Source of the DNA: Asparagopsis taxiformis
Taxonomy: Eukaryota; Rhodophyta; Florideophyceae; Bonnemaisoniales; Bonnemaisoniaceae
Direction of reading: 5' to 3'
Assembly: GCA_030407315.1 (NCBI GenBank)
Contig: JALQPE010001823.1
Coordinates: forward strand, 124,001-188,000
Length of the DNA stretch: 64,000 nucleotides
Shown: positions 40,996-51,398 of the stretch, in pieces
How the letters are laid out: each line of letters begins with the position of its first letter
How positions within the stretch are numbered: the first letter of the stretch is position 1
Notes under the pieces: generated by a model
Database searches by the model: none
The model's input: only the letters and a program-made list of their open reading frames with translations
Told to the model about the DNA's origin: nothing
Position numbers and translations under genes: made by a program

Positions 40996-43900
40996 TCAGT
41001 CGCCAATATTATTGGCTCTGGTGGAAAGCTTCCACACAGAACTGCCTCCCGGACCTTGCCCTTTGCGAAGGAAAGCCACTTTCTTCAATATAGATTTAAA
41101 CCCCTGTACAGCGTCTGGACTGCTTCCAACTCTCTCGCTGAAATGCTCTATAACGTCAACACTTCGACTCTCTCCACCCCTCTCACGTAAGAACTCAATA
41201 ATATCGTTCATTAGAGCAGCATTCGAGGAAAGGCCAAGTCCATCTCCTGCATTAGTGACATTCGCATTACCTTCACGCTTCTTTATCTTCTGCAGTAAGG
41301 AGGATGCTTTCGAAGCCCCCGCCCTTCCAGACGACTTACTACTCACATAACCTGCCAATCCAGACTTGCCCGTCCATGTTGGAACAGCAACGCCTTGTCG
41401 CCGTCTCTGTGCACTTGATCGTCTCAACTCTTCCAACGCTTTGCTTGCAACTTTGTCTGCTTCAAATTCCATCACAGCAATATCTACCCCTTCAGTCCCT
41501 GCGTTTAAAACCGTGTCATGATTAATAGTACTATGCAATGTACCCGCTTCTGGATCATCGAATAGGGCATTCAGCAGCTTTGCATTGCCCTTCTCTAGAG
41601 TGTTGTTTTCTTGTTCTGGTGTTGCAGCTCTGCTTCCATCATCAACATAATCATTTGAACTCTTCTCCAGGTTCGTTTCATCACGTGATGAGTAACTTGA
41701 TTTTCTACTACCACTTGTTTTTTCTTTCACTCCTGTTCCTGCAAATATATCACCCGTCTCCGTCCCGGCTTCTTCCTCATCAGCCAACGTGAACAAATCC
41801 TTGATATCTTTCGGTTTGAAGAATCGCCGTTGCCGAGGATCGCTCAGAACTTTGTTCGTTAGAAACTGCTTGTAGATCTGTTATGACTTCAAAAAAAGGA
41901 CAACTCCAAATATAGTTAATACCATCAGCTTCATGGTGCATATTAACATATGCATATAAAAACCAAAGCTTAAACTCACCTGTCGATGGTACACCTTTTC
42001 TTCTATAGTTCCAGAAGTGATTAACCGATAAACCGTTACAGGTCTGCTCTGCCCAACACGCCATGCCCGCTCACGCGCCTGTAAGTCAGTGCTCGGATTC
42101 CAGTCTGGGTCAAATAATACAACGCGATCCGCCCCCGTTAGGTTGACACCCAACCCCCCAACACGCGTTGTTAACAAGAACAAAAAAACATTGTCGTCCA
42201 AATTGAAGCGGTCTATAAGTTGCATCCGGGATCCAATAGCTGTCGTGCCATCCATGCGTTGATAAGTATACTCTCTCTCTTTGACAAACTTTTCCAAAAT
42301 GTCAAGCATCGTTTTCGTCTGACTGAATATTAGGGCTCTGCTGCCCAACTTGTGCCATGCTTGCAATACCCGATCCAGAACTACCATTTTACCAGACCTT
42401 TTCCAATGTCCGTAGTCCTCTGACAAGTCCTGTTCTTCATCCCACAGGTTTTCTGACCCCGCGGATCCGATTCTCCCATATTTCTTTGCCTCTTCTTTAT
42501 CCTCATCGTTTGGATGGAGAGGAATATCACTATGGTTACATATCTTTCGCAATGCTGTAATAGCGTACAGTAGGTTCAGTTTTCCGTTCAACACTTGACG
42601 TACGAAACGTGACGCAAGAAAGCTTTTGTATTTTTCACGCTGTTCTTGCGTCAACTTGACAAATAGAACTTGCTCATGCTTTTCGGGTAACTGTGTCGCA
42701 ACGTCCTTTTTTGACCTTCTAAGAAGATAAGGAGTAATCAGATCTCGCAGTACCACCGAACATTTAAACGCCGTGTGCACCTGGGCCTTGCTCGCAGTAG
42801 AATAACCGCCCATTGTTATGGGAACTACAAATTGTGCGTGGAACACTGGCAATGTTCCTAGCTTGCCAGGGTACACAAAGTCAAACAGGCTCCACAGCTC
42901 TTTCAAGTGGTTTTGTAAGGGTGTTCCGCTTACAATAATTCTTCGCGGAGTGTCGAACCTCTTGCAAACTAATGTTATTTCAGCATCAGGTGACTTGAGC
43001 TTATGTCCTTCATCAGCAATTACATATTCAAACTTGTCCAACAGCAATTCGTGATATTTTCGCACTTGTTCGTAGCTCGTGATAAGTGCACCGTGTTTCT
43101 GCCCAACTACATCATCAATGACATTACGCACGCTATATTCGGGAGAACGCCTTCTCTTCCTGGTATCGTTTGACCTCGCAGTTTCTTCTGAATGATGTAG
43201 TACCCGCACTCTAAATCGCGGCCACCAAGATCGAAACTCTCGCTTCCATTGGCGCAGCACAGTTGCGGGTGCAATGACAATGACAGACCCTGATAGTTTT
43301 TCACTATAATTCAGCGCTGCGAGGAATGCAACTATGATAACAGTCTTACCAAGACCTGATAGAGTATAGCAGATATAGAACAACGTTAGAAGAGACGCTA
43401 ATCGCTCATCTAGAAGTACATAGCAGAGTGAATTGCTTACCCATTTCATCAGCCAATATTGCTCCTGTACCTTGCGAATGTATCTCCCACAACCATTTCA
43501 CCTAAATCCCAACCAATATATAAAGCAATTCTAGTCAGATGGTGTGTTCAACACCAACAAGTGTGAGATTGATTCATGATGCAATACGTACAGCAGTCTT
43601 CTGATACTCAAATAGCTTCTCATATAATGACAATGGTATTCTTAAACCACCTTCAAATTCAATTTCTTCTTCATCTTCGCAAATCCAGTCATCTCCCTCA
43701 CGTTCGCTAATATCTCTACTGCCTTCAACCAGGTCTTGAGAAGGCTCTGGATCGGCAATATCTGAAATTTCGTCAATAGCCGACCTTGTGCGTCTCCGCT
43801 TAGGAGTTTGATGGGGAGACTGCTTTTCTAATTCGAAATCCGAATCAGCATCATCGGATTGCGCAGGTTTAAAGTCGTCATCGCTTTGCCGGTGTGAATC

Positions 43901-44521
43901 ATCTTCAGATTGTTCACTACCATTCTCAAAATCGTCAGATACCGGAAATTCATCTTGCGGGTCCTGCACAGTCGCTGTATTCGAAAACTTGGCACTAACA
44001 CTAGCCTTCAAGTCCTCAGGGTTTGGCGTTCTTGCAACTATATCACGCCGACGACGAACAGGGGCATTTCTGGTCTGACGTCGTTCATACCCGAACTGTC
44101 CCTGAAATGGAGTCAATTTGCCAGTGCGAATGAGAAACTCGCGCTCTGTCTCGCCTTCTTTCGGCACTGATTCATCGGCAGCGCTGACCGCTTCAGGATC
44201 TGTTGTCGCGGCAGCTTCTTTCAAGCTGTGGCGAGCATCCGCAGCTTCTACCAGTCGCTTTCGTTTATCTGCAACATTTTGGATTTTCTTTCGAATCGTC
44301 TGCAAACTGCTTTTGCTGGTTGGTTGAGAAGTAGTGCGCAGTAGTCTCTGTTCGTCCTTGCGTAATGCAGATAATTGATCATCATAGTGTTGTAATTTTG
44401 TATCGAGCTCCTCTGCCTCTGCTTTCTCGGCGTTCGCGACTGCTTCTTTGACAACTTTGTCTTCAACAGAGGAGACGTCAGCGGTTGTGACGCCCAGTCC
44501 GCGGAGATCAGCATCCGGCAT
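40996..44521 (-). CDS. ERCC6: CSB/Rad26 (ERCC6) SWI2/SNF2 DNA-dependent ATPase
   Basis: Four exons: 44521..43592, 43501..43441, 43355..41980 and 41877..40996. Introns are 90, 85 and 102 nt with donors GTACGT, GTAAGC and GTGAGT. The product is 1082 aa, close to yeast Rad26. N-terminus: [19 protein letters not shown], the CSB leucine-latch region, then acidic and basic disordered segments. Helicase core: [18 protein letters not shown] and ADEMGLGKT (Walker A, split by intron 2), [10 protein letters not shown] (motif II, DEGH), [18 protein letters not shown], and C-terminal [15 protein letters not shown] and RAWRVGQ. Exon 4 has [11 protein letters not shown]...RRFFKPKD and a C-terminal winged-helix-like segment ([17 protein letters not shown]). 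It acts in transcription-coupled repair at stalled RNA polymerase II. The inner ATG was chosen because the family begins there. Confidence 0.95.
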
Positions 44522-47500
44522 AGTTGCTCTGAGCGAGAAGAACTGAAGCTGGTTGAGCCGTATTGAGAATTTAGAGCTGTGCTCTGTTGGATGGGTGATA
44601 TCACAATCATCGCAGCTGGGGATTAGCAAGGCCTGCGATGCATGCCACAATGAGTAGAAGATAGTTTGTTCAGTCCTACAATGACAGCATGCCTACGTGT
44701 GCATCGTGGCCATGTGGATGATGCAGCGTACTTTCCCAGAAATGGCTCTGAAATTGATTGGCTACATCAATGTCCTGTGGTAACCTCTCCTGTCCAGAAT
44801 TTAGTGTGGTCTATAATCGGTTACTTGCAAACACCTGGATCTGTTATATTCTATGCAGATAGATTCGTGGGTGGGGGAATCATAATTTGCTTACAATCGT
44901 GCATGCAAGTCGAGCGGTCATGTTACCTTCAATGCTTTGGGTGAATCCTCCCCATGACATGCAAATGAAAACATGGTTGGCAGGGCCTCCTTTCAAAATT
45001 CCTCTGGTTGTTTTGTCGATAAGAACAGGCATCCTCTAGCACATTAATTGGATTTGAAAGAGAAGACACTAAACTAGATTTATTTAGTATATGGTTGGGC
45101 CTGTGTTTTCTTTTTGGAATCGAGTAGGCCAGTACAACGCAGATATCTAAAGGGGGCGTTACATGTTGGAGTGGAACATGGAGCAACGTATTTTATCACT
45201 GTGGGTAAGGACGGTATGTTACGAATTGGTGTGTCTGGCAGCCAGGCTCGGCCGACTGCAGCTGTGCTGAGAGCAGCAATGAATGCAGTTTGCTCGCAAT
45301 AGTGTGGTTTCTACCATATCCAACGATTCAGTTTCCATGAGTAGAAACGATATTATCTACAAAATATTCTCTTGTAACATCTACATATTTGATTGAGCGA
45401 TGGACAAAATGCGAAGGACTACTGCGTAACGCTCTCATTCGAAAAAAAACTACAACGGCTACATGGACACACGTCAGAGCGGCGGGCGTGTGCATGACGG
45501 ATCGGATCAGCCAACACTCAACCTGAAGGGAAATGGATCTGAAGGCCAACGGTAGTCGATGACGAAAATAGTCACTAGCGCGGAGTGCACGTAAGAAACC
45601 TCATGTGATTGCTCCGCGACATGTTAAAATATAGGAAGATTGACGTTGTCGGAGTAGAGAGGCGGACAAGAACGGGGTCAAACTAATGTAGGCGAGTGTC
45701 CCAGCCATACGTGGTGGAGATTGGCGAAAGGCGGGAGGTCAATGTGGGTGATAGCTGTAATCAGCTGAGCTGCGCTCCATGTGATGGCATGACTACAGCA
45801 TGGGTGAATGAAAAAGACGAGCTCCGTGTATTGGGGTAGGAGCACATTTGCATAAACGGCTTGAAAAGAGATGAACTCGACCAGACGACGGGTATCGCGA
45901 TGGCGGTTGATGCTTTCGCGCTGTTATTATGAGCAGCGCGTGCGATCGGTGCTACAGTATTGAAATCTGTATTTGGGGAGATTTTCTCCACTGAGGGTAC
46001 ATCGCTGTGCAGCACTTCTCTTTTCTACAGTTTTCATGGATCACTTCTGGTGAGCTCATGTGGGCATCCAATCAACGCTCTGCAGATTCACGTCGCTTGT
46101 ACACTGACGAGGGAGCAATACACTGCTGACGAGCGCAATGCACGTGATGCATGTCAAGTTACTCAAATTATGCATTTCATTTCATCGGATTCGACGCCAC
46201 CGCCGCCGCCGCCGCTGTCACTGCCTCCAAGTGGACTCAAGTAGCGCCGACAGGCGGTGGGAACGTGGAAGATGTGCGACGTGTAGTTTTTACTCGCTCG
46301 AGCCATACGGAATATGGATGGCACTCGGCGGAGCTATGTCACGTTGTTCGCATTCATTCAAAATATAGAAGTTTGCAGAGCGATGCACTGCACTACACTG
46401 TTTCGCTCGGCACTGTGCTTGTGCTTCGCTCCACGCTGCAAGCGCGACCCTCTGCCACACCTTGATTGACACGAGTGGGATTTGGACAAGTGTCGTTTGC
46501 ATTTGCGCTGATCTCTGGCAATTGGTTGTGGATGGAGCAAGCCAAACGTTTGAAACTTGGCTTGACAAGTAAGGTTGAAAGTTTGAATTTCGATCCAGTC
46601 CATAATAACATTTTTCTGACTCTTGGAACCATTTGATTTGTTCGCTGATTACTGTAATGCTACTTATCGCTTGCAAAGCTGTCACGCAGGAGCGTTTGGC
46701 GGGAAAAACGCATCGTGTACAGCACGCTAGCCTTGCTGTATAGAGTCCAAAAATTTGCACTATTGTCAGGCTGTTGTTTGACAGTAGCACGCAGCTGCAG
46801 CGCACTGTTTCGAGAGCTACTGTGCTACAACAGGTGTGGTCACGCCGTAGATAATCCGAGAGCGGTGCTGGATATATTACCGTTGGGGGGGAGGTGAAAA
46901 CAGGAAAAATGTTAGGATATTGGGCAAGGGTTGGCTGGTCGCGCGCAGTCACGCAATTTTTAAACTGCAGCTGTACTTGATTCAGCGGTTGGCGGCGAGT
47001 GGAATGTCGTGTCAGTCGCCGCCGACGGCCATTGACATTGAACAACTTGTGCATCTAACTTTGCGCCACCAAGCGCAAGCGTGTCACGCCATCGTCACAC
47101 AATTTCAAACAGCTCAGCACCATAGGCTGCCACCAAATTGTGCAACAGCCCGTAAATCGCCGTGATGATGCTATACATGCTGCCCAATCCAAACGTACAA
47201 CTGCCGCAGCGACTGCGCCGTGGCGTTTCATCACTACAGACCTGCAAATTGATTGAAAGCGCCTCGCACACTGTGCTTCAACTTGTGCAATATCTGTCCG
47301 AACTGTTGTACCCCACACACTGTCCGCACATCACCCTGTCACGCTGTAGGATATCCCTGCACGTCGCCCAACAGCTCATTCCTATTTGTCTGTCAATGCG
47401 CAATCGCCACAAAAATTACAGTACTATTTTTCCTTTGGTATAAAAGCGCCGCTTGCTTCTTCAGTACTCTACCCATTCCTTGGCGCATCGACCCGATCGT

Positions 47501-47699
47501 TTCATCTCCGACAAGTCCGATCCCAAGGGGCACCCATCCGGCGACGGTGGACTTCATCACCCACCCGTTCCTTCCTTTATCATTAATTTTCATTAATTTA
47601 CCCATCTCACTCCCGACCTCCCCCTTCCGGATGCAACCAGCGTAGTAATTTCCTCTCCCCTTCCGTAATTTACCTCTTTGTAAACCCGCGATTTTCTTC
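44522..47699. other. 3.2-kb gene-poor region
   Basis: Between the divergent CSB and BET genes. The longest frame (254 codons, minus, 46290-47054) has a Cys/Ser/Thr-rich translation with no family or membrane pattern and overlaps other frames, so I do not call it. A short CCG-triplet run lies near 46198-46216. From about 47440 the plus strand is C/T-rich and is probably the BET leader. No RNA gene was recognised. Confidence 0.5.
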
Positions 47700-49661
47700 A
47701 TGGCCGGTCTTTGGGAAGGCTTACCTGCGAGTCCTTGCTCCGCTGTTAGCGATGATGCCCCCGTGCGTTCGACCCGCCAGTCTGTCGCTGCCTTCAAGCA
47801 TTCCGCTCCCTTCCCGCCTTTGCAAATCCGAGCGTCAACCTCTCCCCTTCGCAAGCGAATGCGCGAGTCATCGGACGTCGATATGGATGCCAGTTGCGGC
47901 TCCATTGAATTTGTTGAAGCGAACGCGGACAAATGCGACCGTAGCGCAGACCTCGTTGCACGACTCAACACCTCCGCCGCCGACGAGAGACGGAAGACTT
48001 TGATGATGCGTCTCAAGGCTATTGAACAGACAAAGGCAAAGCTCGCTGCCAAACTCACTGGTACTCAAGACGAAGTAACTATTGTGGAGGACAAGTCTAC
48101 TCCCAAACCGGTGTCGGCTGCCCTCCCACCGCCTAGCCCAACCCCTTCAGGTGGCTCGCGTACAGCGCGCACCCGACGTAAGCCGCGTAGCGCTCCTGCG
48201 AGTAAGAGACAGACGCGTACTAGGAAGACCCCTACCCCTGTGGATATTATTGATGTAGACAACGACAGTAAGTCGTCATGCGCTCATGTGCCAATGGACG
48301 TGGACTCTGGAGCCGGCAAGAAACCGAGCGCCCCGATGAACAGTGCAACTTCAAGTGGTGCATTGGTGAAGCGTACTTCGTCGCGAGTACGCCGGCCGCG
48401 AGTGCCCAACCTACTGGACGAGACTTCGATGGGAAAGTCTGTTCAGGCACCCATGCCTACGTGTATGTCTAAATGTAAGAGGGTTCAATTTTGTAAGAGG
48501 CTGATTGCTACTCTTCTTCGTAACCCAACAGCAGCTCCTTTTAAAGCGCCTGTTAACGAATTGTGGTCACCGGAGGCCATACCACGGTACTTTGAAATTA
48601 TTTCGAAACCTATGGATCTTCGAACCGTGAAGAAAAACTTGGATATGTCTGTGTATATTCATCCAAGAAAGGATTATGTTCTGCCGTATGAGCTGGACGC
48701 TGAGAAGTTTGCAGATGATGTACGTCTGGTATTTAGGAACTGCCTTCTATACAATAGGAAAGGGGACATGTTGTTCAACTGTGCACTCGGTCTTCTAGAT
48801 GACTTCAACAAGACATGGGACGAGCAGCTGCCTCCGATACCGACACCAGCTGAAGTATCGCGGACTGTATCTAAGCGGAAGCGCACAGGCGGACGTGGAG
48901 CTCGAAAAGAGCAAAATACCGCGATGGACAAAGTCCAACGTAGTAACGTGGAACTAGCACACAATGGTGGGGATGTGATGATCGTTAGTAGTCAGATGGC
49001 GCCTGCAACAGCCAGGAGAAAGATAGTGCGGGAGGCATCTCCCGCACCCCAAGACGACCAAGCTGAGCTGAGTCTACTGTCGGTGAAAGAGCTACGCGAA
49101 AAGCTGAGTTATTTGCGCCGCTGCAGACCAGCCGTGCAGTCCCGGGCCCCTGTGCCGGAAGGCTCGGGGTATCTATCCCGCGCCGCCTTATTGTATGATG
49201 TAGAAATGTCATTTTCGCAGAAGCAACGTTGCTCGTCGGGGATGAGCAGAGTCCCGACTGACAAGCTTGAAGCACTGTTCAACTTGATCAAGTCGGGTAC
49301 GTCGAAAATTGAATCCAATGACGGTGAGAGCGATGTCGAAGTCGACGTGGATAGTTTGGACAATCGGACAATGCGAAATATAGAGGCATTCCTGGAGCAG
49401 TATATACCTGGGTTCAAAACCATTCGAACCTCTACTCTGGGCAGAGAGTTTGCATCTGTGAGTGAAGTTGACACAGAAATTGAGGCGGTTCAGTTAGCAT
49501 TGACACAGGTGTCCAAGGAGGAAAAGAGTAAGCGACGAGTCGGAACAAAAACCCAGTCATTCTTTTCCGAAGGCATGACGGGAATAGCATGTAGTAGTTC
49601 CGACTCGTCCTCTTCCGAAGACTCGGATGAGTCGGACTCCAGTGGCAGTGAATCGGAGTAG
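47700..49661 (+). CDS. BET-family bromodomain protein with NET domain
   Basis: 653 aa, single exon. A basic Ser/Pro/Arg-rich N-terminus contains KPRSAPASKR-type patches. A single bromodomain (about 257-370) includes LWSPEAIPRYFEIISKPMDL and FRNCLLYNRKGDMLF, with the acetyl-lysine-binding Asn in YN. A NET/ET domain (about 500-575) has MSFSQKQRCSSGMSRVPTDKLEALFNLI and VEVDVDSLDNRTMRNIEAFL. The tail is a Ser/Glu/Asp block like the SEED motif. One bromodomain plus NET is the plant GTE arrangement. Such proteins read acetylated histones and recruit transcription elongation factors. Start is the first ATG after a C/T-rich leader. Confidence 0.92.
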   Translation: MAGLWEGLPASPCSAVSDDAPVRSTRQSVAAFKHSAPFPPLQIRASTSPLRKRMRESSDVDMDASCGSIEFVEANADKCDRSADLVARLNTSAADERRKTLMMRLKAIEQTKAKLAAKLTGTQDEVTIVEDKSTPKPVSAALPPPSPTPSGGSRTARTRRKPRSAPASKRQTRTRKTPTPVDIIDVDNDSKSSCAHVPMDVDSGAGKKPSAPMNSATSSGALVKRTSSRVRRPRVPNLLDETSMGKSVQAPMPTCMSKCKRVQFCKRLIATLLRNPTAAPFKAPVNELWSPEAIPRYFEIISKPMDLRTVKKNLDMSVYIHPRKDYVLPYELDAEKFADDVRLVFRNCLLYNRKGDMLFNCALGLLDDFNKTWDEQLPPIPTPAEVSRTVSKRKRTGGRGARKEQNTAMDKVQRSNVELAHNGGDVMIVSSQMAPATARRKIVREASPAPQDDQAELSLLSVKELREKLSYLRRCRPAVQSRAPVPEGSGYLSRAALLYDVEMSFSQKQRCSSGMSRVPTDKLEALFNLIKSGTSKIESNDGESDVEVDVDSLDNRTMRNIEAFLEQYIPGFKTIRTSTLGREFASVSEVDTEIEAVQLALTQVSKEEKSKRRVGTKTQSFFSEGMTGIACSSSDSSSSEDSDESDSSGSESE

Positions 49662-49911
49662 ATAATAGATGAAGTCCTTGGCAACGTTGTGGTGTACCCT
49701 GCAGCGACAGCATGCGTGCTGTTTGTTGCCTTGAGTGATGCGGTTCGACAGTTCATGCTGGTCGTGGCCTTTACATACGAGAATGCGATCCACAAGTTGC
49801 CCTGGCATTGTGTATGAGATAATTGAGTAAACAGTTACTTTGTTGCCAAACGCTACTTCGAAAATGTGCATTTCAGCTTAGATGTCGTGTGTGCCCCTTG
49901 TCATTTTGCGA

Positions 49912-50463
49912 TTACACCACCACGAGTTCTGTTTGATGGTAAGCGTTGCCGGAATGCAAGATTAGAAGTATTTGCAAAACTCCGAGGCCTGCATATGTTG
50001 CGGCAACAGCGAGCATAAGTTTTGCGGTGAGTGGTGTCAGGTTGAGGGCTTGTGAGAGGAGTAACACGAAGAGGGCGACAGCGACGACAATGTTGGCCAC
50101 GGCAGCAATAGAGGCAAAGGTCTTGGGGACGGGTTCTTTGACTGCCACGCGAAAGACATAAGCGGAAGCGAATGCAAGCACGAAGGCGAGGAGCAAGGAG
50201 AAGTTTGAGGATGGCAAATTGAAGATGTGAGCGATTGGGTGTCTAGCGAGCACAGAGGCGGCAGCGAGGAGAGCGACAAAGAGTGCGTTTGCATGCATGG
50301 CGGCCTTGAGACGGGACTCACGCCAAGGAGAAAAGTTGAGAAGTTCAGGGGCCATTGGGAGGGTTGATTGTTGGCGGAGGTTGAAGTTGCAAGGTGGAGA
50401 AGAAAATGTTGTGAGGGGGTGATGGCTGGGGGCGTAGGAAGGTTGGACAAGTGAAGAGGGCAT
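49912..50463 (-). CDS. Four-helix membrane protein, unknown
   Basis: 183 aa from the ATG at 50463; another in-frame start at 50355 gives 147 aa, and the open frame itself reaches 50628. Four hydrophobic segments follow a short basic stretch (PWRESRLKAAMHAN): ALFVALLAAASVLA, FSLLLAFVLAFASAYVF, IAAVANIVVAVALFVLLL and LMLAVAATYAGLGVLQILLIL. The last residues are TELVVV. The N-terminal part before the first helix is Ser/Pro-rich. No family is recognised and the choice of start is uncertain. Convergent with the BET gene. Confidence 0.6.
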   Translation of the reverse strand: MPSSLVQPSYAPSHHPLTTFSSPPCNFNLRQQSTLPMAPELLNFSPWRESRLKAAMHANALFVALLAAASVLARHPIAHIFNLPSSNFSLLLAFVLAFASAYVFRVAVKEPVPKTFASIAAVANIVVAVALFVLLLSQALNLTPLTAKLMLAVAATYAGLGVLQILLILHSGNAYHQTELVVV

Positions 50464-51398
50464 TTCAGCGAGTATGAGGCGGTGTGCAGTTGAGAGGCTG
50501 TGATTGGTGTGGCGTGGCATTTGGTTGTTTGCTGTGCTGGTAATAATGGACCACAGATTAGAGCTAGGGTTAAGGTGAAAAGGGTGGAGGATAATTGGGC
50601 AAATTTGAATTATTTCGAAGAATACCAAATGGACGCATGTGTTGTAAGCACGTGGCCGTTGCAGGCTGCAGAGATCAGCAAAAGTGGAAAACGTCTAGAA
50701 AATTTGTAGAAACTGGGCTACCAGCGGTCACGCCTCAGTGATTGGCTGGACAACAAGTGTCCACTTTGAAGCTCATAACGGACGACAGTAGTGTTAGTGT
50801 AATCATACTGTACCGACAAGTCATACATACGTGCGCCCCGGTGCCTAGTGACGCACATCGTTCCGATGATAAGATGATAGATAGATACGGGGTGGCAGCC
50901 TCGTAATTTATCACAAGATCGACACTTCTACTTCACCCCGGTTCCCTTCGCGCATCTCTCCCCTCGCTCACACACTCGCGCGCCAGTCAGCCAGACACGA
51001 CAGCTCCGCCTGCCACGACTGCGATCCTCATTTCCATTCATCCCGTTGATCGCATTCCTCACAACGTCGCCGCCCCACCCGCTTTTCATTCCAGTCGCAC
51101 CTTCCGCCACGCCCCTCCACTCCCTTAATATATCACTTTACTGCACACACCAAACTTGCTTGCTTCATCCGTTACCCTACCGCTTCTCCGCCCATCGTCA
51201 TCAAGCAACCAATACCCCCCGCGCCATAACGCCCCCGCCTGCACCAACCCACAACTGACGTCAAGATTTCTCCATTCGTTCCATCACAAATCTCACACCA
51301 CTCAACGTCGCTGACTCATTTCACACACAACCGAGCCGCCCCCGCAGTACTGTCCCCTCCAGCTTCCCATCCGTCGCCACTACTCCCCATCCACCACA
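50464..51398. other. Divergent region (membrane protein / Sel1-Armadillo gene)
   Basis: 935 nt. The 460 nt before the plus-strand ATG are strikingly C-rich and G-poor, a likely leader. No RNA gene or ORF of note. Confidence 0.5.

Noticed and set aside
44522..44650. N-terminal extension of CSB from the ATG at 44650
   Set aside because: The conserved CSB N-terminus starts just after the inner ATG at 44521.
46195..46216. CCG triplet run as part of a coding exon
   Set aside because: None of the frames through it extends into a plausible protein; it is treated as a simple repeat in intergenic DNA.
46290..47054. 254-codon minus-strand frame
   Set aside because: Composition is unlike real proteins in this window, several other frames are open over the same DNA, and no domain is recognisable.
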